DNA of 64,000 nucleotides from ATZT02 sp964655115 (lineage in GTDB: Bacteria; Actinomycetota; Actinomycetes; S36-B12; UBA5976): contig CAZZKM010000001.1 of assembly GCA_964655115.1 (NCBI GenBank), forward strand, positions 1-64,000, written 5' to 3'. The translations under genes and the position numbers were made by a program. Below the pieces are notes generated by a model. The model saw nothing but the letters and a program-made list of their open reading frames with translations, was not told the origin of the DNA and ran no database searches. This document shows, piece after piece, positions 57,475 to 64,000 of this stretch. The first letter of the stretch is position 1; the number at the start of each line of letters is the position of its first letter.

Positions 57475-59142
57475 TCAGCCAGAATCCGGTCCAACTGGAA
57501 TAGTTTTTCCTAAACTTTTTGTGGTTGTGTCAAAGAAATTATTTCCTTTATCGTCAACCACAACAAATGCAGGAAAATCTACAATGTCTATTTTCCATAC
57601 AGCTTCCATCCCTAGTTCTTCAAAATCTAGGACTTCAACTTTTTTAATACACTCTTGAGCAAGTAATGCTGCAGGTCCACCGATAGATCCTAAATAAAAA
57701 CCACCATTGTTTTTACATGCATTTGTTACAACTTGGCTTCTATTTCCTTTGGCCAACATAATCATTGAGCCACCATTTTTTTGGAAACGATCCACATAGG
57801 AATCCATACGTCCTGCAGTTGTGGGACCAAAAGATCCAGATGCCATTCCTTTAGGAGTTTTAGCAGGACCTGCGTAATAAACAGCGTGATTTTTCATGTA
57901 TTCAGGCATTGGTTTTCCATCATCAAGCATTTGATTTATTTTGGCATGTGCTAAATCTCTTGCCACAATCATTGAGCCAGATAAAGAAACTCTTGACTTG
58001 ACTGAAAGTTTTGATAATTGAGCTAAAACTTCTTTCATTGGTTTATTCAAATCAATTTTTACAACATCGTCATTTAAATGCTCATCAGTTGTCTCTGGTA
58101 AAAATTGCGCAGGATCTGTTTCTAATTGTTCAAGAAAAACTCCGTCTTTATTAATTTTGGCAAGAATTTGTCTATCTGCTGCACAAGAAACAGCGATAGA
58201 AACTGGAAGTGATGCTCCATGGCGAGGAAGTCTGATAACTCTTACATCATGGCAAAAATATTTTCCTCCAAATTGTGCACCAATTCCAAATGTTTGACTC
58301 ATCTTTAAAACATGTTCTTCCATTTCTAAATCTCTAAATCCATGACCAAGTAAAGATCCTTTTGTAGGTAAGGAATCTAGTGCTCTTGTGGTGGCAAGCT
58401 TTGCAACTTTTAATGAATATTCAGCACTTGTGCCACCAATAACAATTGCCAAATGATACGGAGGACAAGCTGCTGTGCCTAAAAGTCTTAACTTTTCTTC
58501 CAAAAATTCATCTAACTTGCCAGGATTTAATAATGCTTTTGTTTCTTGATACATCAAAGATTTATTTGCAGAACCTCCACCTTTGGCCATAAACATAAAT
58601 GAATATTCCAATTCATGACCTGGTTTGGTATCTGCATAAATTTCAATTTGAGCAGGTAAATTTGTGCCAGTATTTTTTTCTTCCCACATTGAAAGTGGAG
58701 CAAGTTGAGAATAACGAAGATTTAATTGTTGATAAGCATTAAATACACCTTCTGAAATTATTTCTTCATCGTGTGAATTAGTAATAACATTTGAACCTCT
58801 TTTGCCAGTGATAATTACAGTTCCTGTGTCTTGACACATTGGAAGCACTCCACCGGATGAAATATTGGCATTCTTTAAAAGATCAAGAGCTACGAATTTA
58901 TCGTTATTACTTGCTTCTTTGTCGTCAAGAATTTTTCTTAATTGTTTTAAATGATTTGTTCTTAAATAATGTTGCGAATCATGCATAGCTTCAAAGGTCA
59001 GTTTTTTTATAGTTTCAGGTTCAATTACCAAAAACTCTTTATTACCCATTTTTTCAATTTTGAAACCTGAATCAGATATTTTTCTGTAGGTAGTTTTATC
59101 TTCGCCTAAAGGCAAAAGTTCTGTGTATTGAAACTCTGCCAT
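57475..59142 (-). CDS. Class I (Fe-S) fumarate hydratase
   Basis: 555 residues. Interconverts fumarate and malate with a [4Fe-4S] cluster. Cluster cysteines are in GGVLPMCQDTGTVII, LGTAACPPYHLAIVIGG and GGKYFCHDVRVIRLPRH; the alpha-subunit-like N-terminal half and the beta-like C-terminal half (ARDLAHAKINQML, YYAGPAKTPKGMASGSFGPTTAGRMD, GNRSQVVTNACK) are fused as in FumA/FumB. AAGGA lies 9 bases before the ATG. Many actinobacteria use class II FumC instead or as well; none is seen here. Confidence 0.94.
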   Translation of the reverse strand: MAEFQYTELLPLGEDKTTYRKISDSGFKIEKMGNKEFLVIEPETIKKLTFEAMHDSQHYLRTNHLKQLRKILDDKEASNNDKFVALDLLKNANISSGGVLPMCQDTGTVIITGKRGSNVITNSHDEEIISEGVFNAYQQLNLRYSQLAPLSMWEEKNTGTNLPAQIEIYADTKPGHELEYSFMFMAKGGGSANKSLMYQETKALLNPGKLDEFLEEKLRLLGTAACPPYHLAIVIGGTSAEYSLKVAKLATTRALDSLPTKGSLLGHGFRDLEMEEHVLKMSQTFGIGAQFGGKYFCHDVRVIRLPRHGASLPVSIAVSCAADRQILAKINKDGVFLEQLETDPAQFLPETTDEHLNDDVVKIDLNKPMKEVLAQLSKLSVKSRVSLSGSMIVARDLAHAKINQMLDDGKPMPEYMKNHAVYYAGPAKTPKGMASGSFGPTTAGRMDSYVDRFQKNGGSMIMLAKGNRSQVVTNACKNNGGFYLGSIGGPAALLAQECIKKVEVLDFEELGMEAVWKIDIVDFPAFVVVDDKGNNFFDTTTKSLGKTIPVGPDSG

Positions 59143-59233
59143 CGCAAGTTTTCCTTCCAGAACTAAAACTTTCTTTCATCTTACGCCTATGCACAAGAAG
59201 CGAGAAATTGAAACTTCGGTAACAATAGGAAGT

Positions 59234-59770
59234 ATGAGTCAGAAAAAATCTCGCACACTTCAATCAGTTTCTGACATGGTCCTGTCTTTAATTGTCACTG
59301 GATTGTTAGTTGGGTCACTTGCAACTTTTGTATGGTTTACCAGACAAGATTCAGAAGTTGTTTTAAGACCAATTGATTGGCAAGGAGTAGCACTTGGTGC
59401 AAAAGAAAGAACAGACTTACCAACATATGGACCAATTGGATTAAGTAAAGAATGGAATGCCACCAGCGCAAGATTAGAAACAGTTGGAGATTCCCAAGTT
59501 TGGAGAGTTGGAGTTGTTACTCCCAGTCAAGAATTTATTAGTGTAATTGTTTCAAAAACTGAAATTAAAAGATTAATTAAAACTTATACAACTTTGAAAT
59601 TCGAAAATGAACAGACAAAAGTAATTAACAATAAAACTTATACAGTATTAGAAAATGAAAACGAACAGCTTTTGTTTATTAATGAAAATAATGTGAATGT
59701 CTTGATCTATACCACTACAAATTGGGAAGAAATAAATACTTTTATTTCCAAACTAGGTATTCCTAGTTAG
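59234..59770 (+). CDS. DUF4245 membrane-anchored protein
   Basis: 178 residues. A short basic N-terminus, one transmembrane helix at about 16-35 (MVLSLIVTGLLVGSLATFVWF) and an extracytoplasmic domain (RPIDWQGVALGAKERTDLPTYGPIGLSKEW, VTPSQEFISVIVSKTE) like the DUF4245 family found next to xseB/fumarase/glpX in actinobacteria. The ATG at 59234 (preceded by AGGA, spacing 3) is chosen over 59189 because homologues begin just before the helix. Function unknown. Overlaps xseB by 4 bases, convergent. Confidence 0.85.
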   Translation: MSQKKSRTLQSVSDMVLSLIVTGLLVGSLATFVWFTRQDSEVVLRPIDWQGVALGAKERTDLPTYGPIGLSKEWNATSARLETVGDSQVWRVGVVTPSQEFISVIVSKTEIKRLIKTYTTLKFENEQTKVINNKTYTVLENENEQLLFINENNVNVLIYTTTNWEEINTFISKLGIPS

Positions 59771-59976
59771 TCTTCTTCCTCTTCATCTTCAGTTAGAGCT
59801 TCTAAACGCTCTTGTGCTGAATCTAAAATATTTTGACAAAGAAGAGCTAGTTGTTCACCTTTTTCCCAAAGTTTTAAAGTTTCCTCCAAAGCCAAATTTC
59901 CTGATTCAAGTTGGGTGACAATCTCTTCTAAAGCAGTTCTTGCTTGTTCATAACTTAAGTTCGCATCTTTGGCCAT
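59767..59976 (-). CDS. xseB: Exodeoxyribonuclease VII small subunit
   Basis: 69 residues, helical hairpin. Family pattern: LSYEQARTALEEIVTQLESGNLALEETLKLWEKGEQLA, ending in an acidic tail. Forms the active exonuclease with XseA, whose gene lies 19 bases upstream on the same strand. Confidence 0.96.
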   Translation of the reverse strand: MAKDANLSYEQARTALEEIVTQLESGNLALEETLKLWEKGEQLALLCQNILDSAQERLEALTEDEEEED

Positions 59977-59995
59977 GGTTTAACTATATTTCCTT

Positions 59996-61204
59996 TTACT
60001 TTTTGACTTCTGCTTGGAGGGAATCTTTTTCAAGTCGAATTTGCAGTAATTCACCAGTTTTTACGTCAGTTTCTTTTCTAACTAATTTGCCATCTTTTTT
60101 TTGCACGATTGCAAATCCTCTAGCCAGGGTACTTAGAGGAGAAAGAGTTCTAAGTTGAGCAAGTCTTGGCTTAAACCAAGTTTGTTCACCATAAATTTTA
60201 GTTGATATAAGATTTCTTAAATTTGTTTTTAATTCAAGAATTACATCTCTATGAGATTGTATGAATTCTTTTGGTGAATCAAGCGCTGATTTTTCTAGTA
60301 ATCTTTCTAAGCTAACTTGTTCTTTTTCAATTCGATTACCAATTATTTCGCGCATTCTAAAAATCCAGTCATCAATTAATTCAATTTCATCTTCTAAGTC
60401 AGGAACTAATTTTGAAGCTGCATCAGTTGGAGTTGATGCTCTTAAGTCTGCAACATAATCTAAAAGGGGATTATCTTGTTCATGACCAATTGCGCTAATC
60501 ACTGGAATATTTGAAGCAGCAACTGCTCTTAATAACATTTCATCTGAAAAAGGAAGTAAATCTTCAAATGATCCACCACCACGAGTAATCACTATTACTT
60601 CAACTTCATTTTCTGCATTTAATTGTGCAAGAGCAGCTCTTACTTCAGATGAAGATTTAACACCTTGGACTGCAACTTCATGAACATCAAATTCAATTCC
60701 TGGCCAACGAAGCATGGTATTTTCCATGACATCTTTCATGGCAGCACTTGCTCTGCCACAAATCAAACCGATTTTTTTAGGTAAGAATGGAATTGGCTTC
60801 TTTTTTTCTGGAGCAAACAAACCTTCTTTTAATAATTGTTGTTTTAATTTTTCTAGCGCAATCATTAATTCACCTAATCCAACTGGTTGGATTCTTCTTG
60901 CTCTAAAAACTAATGAACCTCGATTCATCCAAAATTCAGGTTTGCCATGAACTAAAACTCTTTGACCACTTTCTATTTCAGAAGGAGCATCATCTAAAAC
61001 AGAACGATTGAAAACAACATTTAAGGTTGCTTCTGCAGAAACATCTCTAAGATCAACAAACACCCAATCACTTCCAGGTCTAATTTTTATTGAAGTAATT
61101 TGTCCTTCAATCCAGACAGAAGGCATTTGGGAAATAATTTCTGATAAAGCTCTTGAGGCATCTTTGACTTGGATTGCTTCTTCGGGACTTTGACCTGACT
61201 TCAT
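59996..61204 (-). CDS. xseA: Exodeoxyribonuclease VII large subunit
   Basis: 402 residues. Processes single-stranded DNA from both ends. The N-terminal OB-fold (SVWIEGQITSIKI..SDWVFVDLRD, RVLVHGKPEFW) is followed by the catalytic domain (KKIGLICGRASAAMKDV, VIVITRGGGSFEDLLPFSDE, VISAIGHEQDNPLLDYVADLRASTPTDAA) and a coiled-coil C-terminus. The ATG at 61204 gives MKSGQSPEEA.. and has TACGCT 6 bases upstream (leaderless candidate); the frame extends 75 bases further. Divergent from ispH. Confidence 0.95.
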   Translation of the reverse strand: MKSGQSPEEAIQVKDASRALSEIISQMPSVWIEGQITSIKIRPGSDWVFVDLRDVSAEATLNVVFNRSVLDDAPSEIESGQRVLVHGKPEFWMNRGSLVFRARRIQPVGLGELMIALEKLKQQLLKEGLFAPEKKKPIPFLPKKIGLICGRASAAMKDVMENTMLRWPGIEFDVHEVAVQGVKSSSEVRAALAQLNAENEVEVIVITRGGGSFEDLLPFSDEMLLRAVAASNIPVISAIGHEQDNPLLDYVADLRASTPTDAASKLVPDLEDEIELIDDWIFRMREIIGNRIEKEQVSLERLLEKSALDSPKEFIQSHRDVILELKTNLRNLISTKIYGEQTWFKPRLAQLRTLSPLSTLARGFAIVQKKDGKLVRKETDVKTGELLQIRLEKDSLQAEVKK

Positions 61205-61210
61205 GAAAAC

Positions 61211-61255
61211 AGCGTAGATGCTCAAGATGCTTTCCTCAACGCCAACGCATACGAT
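61211..61255. promoter_or_regulatory. Divergent promoter pair for xseA and ispH (leaderless type)
   Basis: On the minus strand TACGCT (61216-61211) ends 6 bases before the xseA ATG. On the plus strand TACGAT (61250-61255) ends 7 bases before the ispH ATG. Neither gene has a Shine-Dalgarno sequence. Both boxes fit within the 58-base gap. Confidence 0.4.
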
Positions 61256-61262
61256 ATTTAAT

Positions 61263-62225
61263 ATGACTTCAACAGGCAAAGTTCTTTTGGCAGCACCTCG
61301 TGGATATTGTGCCGGGGTTGATAGAGCTGTTGTAACAGTTGAAAAAGCACTTCAAGTTCACGGTGCTCCTGTTTATGTCAGAAAACAAATAGTGCATAAC
61401 AAACATGTGGTTGAAACTTTAGAAAAAAAAGGCGTCATTTTTGTTGACGAATTAACAGAAGTTCCAGAAGGCTCATTGGTTGTCTTTAGTGCTCATGGAG
61501 TTTCTCCAGCAGTTCATGAAGAAGCTAAACAAAGAAACTTAAAAACTATTGATGCAACCTGCCCACTTGTTACAAAAGTTCATAATGAAGCAAAAAGATT
61601 TGCTAAAGATGGCTACAAGATTTTACTTATCGGACATGAAGGTCATGAAGAAGTTGAAGGCACAATGGGTGAAGCTCCAGACAACATGATTTTAGTTGAT
61701 GGTCTTGATCAAGTTGAAAAATTAAATTTGAAAGATGATGAAAAAGTTGCATGGTTATCTCAAACCACATTGTCAGTGGATGAAACTTTAGAAACTGTTC
61801 ATGCTTTAAAGAAAAAACTTCCAGTATTAATGGATCCACCATCAGATGACATTTGCTATGCAACGCAAAATCGTCAAGCAGCTGTTAAAAATATTGCTCC
61901 AAAAGTTGATGTGTTAATTGTGGTTGGATCAAGCAATTCCTCTAACTCTGTGCGCTTAGTGGATGTGGCTTTAGAGGCAGGGGTTAAAAAAGCTTTTCGA
62001 ATCGATTTTGCACATGAATTAAAAAAGGAATGGTTTGAGGGTGCAAAATCAGTAGGACTTACCAGTGGTGCATCTGTACCTGAAGAATTAGTAAATGGTG
62101 TTTTGAAATGGTTAGATGAAAATGGTTTTGGTGATGTTGAAGAAGTTGAAACCATCGAAGAACATATTCAGTTTGCTTTACCAGTTGAAATTAGAAAAGA
62201 TTTAAAAGCTGCTCTTAAGAATTAA
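61263..62225 (+). CDS. ispH: 4-hydroxy-3-methylbut-2-enyl diphosphate reductase
   Basis: 320 residues, Fe-S enzyme of the last non-mevalonate step, giving IPP and DMAPP. The cluster cysteines are in APRGYCAGVDRAV, DATCPLVTKVH and DDICYATQNRQ; other blocks are VYVRKQIVHNKHVVE, SAHGVSP, LIGHEGHEEVEGTMGE and VGSSNSSNSVRLVDVA. The ATG at 61263 starts TSTGKVLLAAPRGYC, the usual distance to the first Cys. The 3' end overlaps the next convergent gene by 11 bases. Confidence 0.96.
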   Translation: MTSTGKVLLAAPRGYCAGVDRAVVTVEKALQVHGAPVYVRKQIVHNKHVVETLEKKGVIFVDELTEVPEGSLVVFSAHGVSPAVHEEAKQRNLKTIDATCPLVTKVHNEAKRFAKDGYKILLIGHEGHEEVEGTMGEAPDNMILVDGLDQVEKLNLKDDEKVAWLSQTTLSVDETLETVHALKKKLPVLMDPPSDDICYATQNRQAAVKNIAPKVDVLIVVGSSNSSNSVRLVDVALEAGVKKAFRIDFAHELKKEWFEGAKSVGLTSGASVPEELVNGVLKWLDENGFGDVEEVETIEEHIQFALPVEIRKDLKAALKN

Positions 62226-62865
62226 ATCTTTTAACTCTTATGTAAGTAATTAAGAATGCTAAAACAGTTGATCCAACCATCCAAGGTGCATTAAAAGCTA
62301 AAGTTGTCAAAAGCATTGCAACTTGTTTGAGCATAAAACTTCCGGCAGAACTTAAAGTTAACTGTCCAAGAATTAAGACAATTAGGAAATAGGCGATAGG
62401 GCCTGAAATAACTGGATCCCAATAATGTCTTGATTCAATAGTTGCGGCTAGATAAATAAGAGTCATAGAATAAGCAAGACTTGTAATAATTCCAATTCTT
62501 CCAGTTAGTAATACGTCTAATAATCCAATAACTAGTGGCACAACCAAAATTAAAATTACTGCAGTTTTTGCAGGAAGCGGCGGTTGAAGCCAAGAAACTC
62601 TTTGCGCAAAAGAAATTCTTTCTCTTTCTTCTTGTTGAAGTTGTTCAGTTAAAACTGGATTACTTGAAGTTCCTTTATAAAAGTTTTCAACTTTTTTTGC
62701 AATTTCTTGGGAATCAGCAAATTTATCTGTTGCAGCAGATTCTTTTCTTCTAGCTAGTGCTGGATAAGCGTTTTCACTTTGTGGACCAGTTGCGCCAACT
62801 GCGCGATAGTAACGAGGTTCTAATTCTCTTTTGTTATCTTCAGCCACGAGTACTACCGTATCCAA
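62215..62865 (-). CDS. DUF6542-like membrane protein
   Basis: 216 residues. The soluble N-terminal 95 residues are polar and probably flexible (YRAVGATGPQSENAYPALARRKESA); the C-terminal part has four to five transmembrane helices (TAVILILVVPLVIGLLDVLLTGRIG, ISGPIAYFLIVLILGQLT, PWMVGSTVLAFLITYIRV). Position next to ispH and the hydrophobic pattern suggest the actinobacterial DUF6542 family. Function unknown. It lies 11 bases downstream of rmuC on the same strand. Confidence 0.65.
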   Translation of the reverse strand: MDTVVLVAEDNKRELEPRYYRAVGATGPQSENAYPALARRKESAATDKFADSQEIAKKVENFYKGTSSNPVLTEQLQQEERERISFAQRVSWLQPPLPAKTAVILILVVPLVIGLLDVLLTGRIGIITSLAYSMTLIYLAATIESRHYWDPVISGPIAYFLIVLILGQLTLSSAGSFMLKQVAMLLTTLAFNAPWMVGSTVLAFLITYIRVKRFNS

Positions 62866-62876
62866 TAACTATTGAA

Positions 62877-64000
62877 TTAGTCGTCCAGGCCTTCTAGTTC
62901 TAACTTTCCAGTCTCACCGCTATATCGAGAGTTGGTTAATCCTGTGGAGATTTCTTCAGGTGCATCAATTTGTTTATTACTTGGCACACCCTTTTGGGCA
63001 AGTCGTTTAGCTTGAGAAACCGCTTGTCGATCAAATGAAGAAACAAAACTGTTATAGCCATCAACTGCTTTATTTAATCCAGCTCTTAAATTTTCAATAT
63101 GTTCAACTAATTTTGCTAATCGCTTAAGCATTTCTGCTCCCATATTTCGTATTTCTTCAGCATTACTATTTAAATCCTTTTCATTCCAACCAAAAGCAAT
63201 AGTTCTTAAAAGACCTAGCATGGTAGTTGGTGTTGCAGGAATTACATTTTTTCCAAAAGCTTTTTCCAATAACAAACCATCAAAATCTAGCGCTGCTGTT
63301 AATAAAGATTCAAATGGTAAGAATAAAATCACAAAATTTGGAGATTTACTACCAGTTGATTGATATTGCTTATTTGATAATTCATTTATTCTTTTAAGTA
63401 AATCTTTAGAATGCTTATCCAGTAATGAATTTCTTTGAGCTAAATCTTCAAAACCCATGGCATCAAAGAAAGCATCCCAAGGAAATTTTGCATCAATTAC
63501 AACTTCGCCACCACCTGCAAGCAAGATTGAAATATCTGGACGAGCAATTCCATCTTCAGCAACTCTGGAATCTTGTCTTAAAAAATGTGTACCTTCTATT
63601 AAGCCTGCATGTTTGAGTAGTTGCTCTAATTGCATTTCGCCATATTGGCCCCTGGTTTGACCTTTACCCATAGCCGCAGCAATTTGTCTAGTAGAGGTAT
63701 CTAAGGATTCATTTCTTTCTTTAATCAATTTCATTTCAGTTTTTAATATGGATTCTGCTTCAATTCTTCTTCTATCGGCATCTTCAGACTTTATTTTTAA
63801 TTCATCAATTGCTTTTTGTACAGGTTTTAGCATTTGATCTATTGAAGTTGCGGCAAGATTTGCTTGTTCTAATGTGGTGTTTCTTTCTTCTAATGATTGA
63901 ACTTTTCCTTGTAATAGAACAGATCTTTGTTTTCCAATAAACCAAGCAAATGGTGAAGCAATAACTACACCAATGACTATTCCTAAAATTAAACTTGTTA
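62877..64000 (-). CDS. rmuC: RmuC-like DNA recombination protein, 5' end beyond the window
   Basis: At least 374 residues are visible. The frame is open to the right edge and there encodes a transmembrane helix (LILGIVIGVVIASPFAWFIG) and a coiled coil (LQGKVQSLEERNTTLEQANL), so the start codon probably lies just outside. The PD-(D/E)XK-like RmuC core is clear: GQTRGQYGEMQLEQLLKHAGL, DSRVAEDGIARPDISI, EVVIDAKFPWDAFFDA, PNFVILFLPFESLLTAALD and TPTTMLGLLRTIAFGW. RmuC limits inversions or recombination at repeats by an unproved mechanism. The C-terminal 60 residues are polar and variable. Confidence 0.93.
   Translation of the reverse strand, partial: TSLILGIVIGVVIASPFAWFIGKQRSVLLQGKVQSLEERNTTLEQANLAATSIDQMLKPVQKAIDELKIKSEDADRRRIEAESILKTEMKLIKERNESLDTSTRQIAAAMGKGQTRGQYGEMQLEQLLKHAGLIEGTHFLRQDSRVAEDGIARPDISILLAGGGEVVIDAKFPWDAFFDAMGFEDLAQRNSLLDKHSKDLLKRINELSNKQYQSTGSKSPNFVILFLPFESLLTAALDFDGLLLEKAFGKNVIPATPTTMLGLLRTIAFGWNEKDLNSNAEEIRNMGAEMLKRLAKLVEHIENLRAGLNKAVDGYNSFVSSFDRQAVSQAKRLAQKGVPSNKQIDAPEEISTGLTNSRYSGETGKLELEGLDD

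Noticed and set aside
52596..64000. Search for insertion sequences, phage genes or toxin-antitoxin pairs in the right third
   Set aside because: All genes there are housekeeping or conserved actinobacterial families; the PIN domain is fused to PhoH and has no antitoxin partner.

Overview
The window is a gene-dense, A+T-rich (roughly one third G+C by eye) piece of an actinobacterial chromosome. Three things point to Actinobacteria. First, the gene order closely follows that of Mycobacterium and Streptomyces: FmdB / 5-formyl-THF cyclo-ligase / galU / GNAT / SepX-like; pmt / rsmI / metG / tatD / rsmA / ispE; TetR / glmU / prs / rplY / pth / mfd / SurA-like / mazG / eno / FtsB-like / DUF501 / ppx. 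Second, a mycothiol-conjugate amidase (mca) is present. Third, there are actinobacteria-restricted families (DUF4307, DUF4245, DUF501, DUF6542-like, BaxI_1). The low G+C, the many 4-bp overlaps and the thinned-out clusters (no rpfB between tatD and rsmA, no moeA between galU and the acetyltransferase) suggest a streamlined, probably planktonic lineage. Two different photolyases would suit a sunlit habitat. I cannot name the genus. A run of exactly 100 N at 25552-25651 shows that the sequence is a scaffolded assembly.

Layout. 1-16.9 kb: an FeS-type photolyase; a leftward cluster of XRE regulator, TipAS-domain protein, PF13769-type protein, homocysteine methyltransferase and TrmH-type methylase; serC and citrate synthase facing pdxH; a CPD photolyase; an NlpC/P60 hydrolase; MgtC; tRNA-Arg; a CpaB-like SAF protein; FmdB; a fluoride-channel gene pair; folate cyclo-ligase; galU; GNAT; a SepX-like protein; and Pmt. 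16.9-37.1 kb: housekeeping genes for translation quality, rRNA modification, isoprenoid and cell-wall precursor synthesis, PRPP synthesis, transcription-coupled repair and glycolysis, with tRNA-Gln, and ending with a type-5 uracil-DNA glycosylase and an unusual tRNA with anticodon TAA. 37.4-43.1 kb: an apparent operon joining an HDAC-family amidohydrolase to a complete urea/short-chain-amide-type (Urt/Fmd-like) ABC importer, whose second permease appears to start at an AUU codon. 43.2-52.6 kb: acyl-CoA ligase, a thioredoxin-like lipoprotein, a histone-like Lys-rich protein, a Bax-inhibitor-like protein, msrA, an MFS exporter, threonine ammonia-lyase and a DrrAB-type ABC exporter. 52.6-64 kb: greA, a DUF4307 gene broken by a single-base frameshift, mca with a small membrane protein, an AlkD-like glycosylase, a LysE exporter, PIN-PhoH ATPase, class I fumarase, DUF4245, xseBA, ispH, a DUF6542-like membrane protein and rmuC, which runs off the right edge.

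No insertion sequence, prophage, CRISPR array, rRNA or toxin-antitoxin pair was seen, and no stretch longer than 300 bases lacks a gene. The longest gaps are about 230, 226 and 208 bases (46513-46741, 37218-37443, 1516-1723). Several genes lack a Shine-Dalgarno sequence and instead have a TANNNT box 6-7 nt before the start codon, as expected for leaderless actinobacterial mRNAs.
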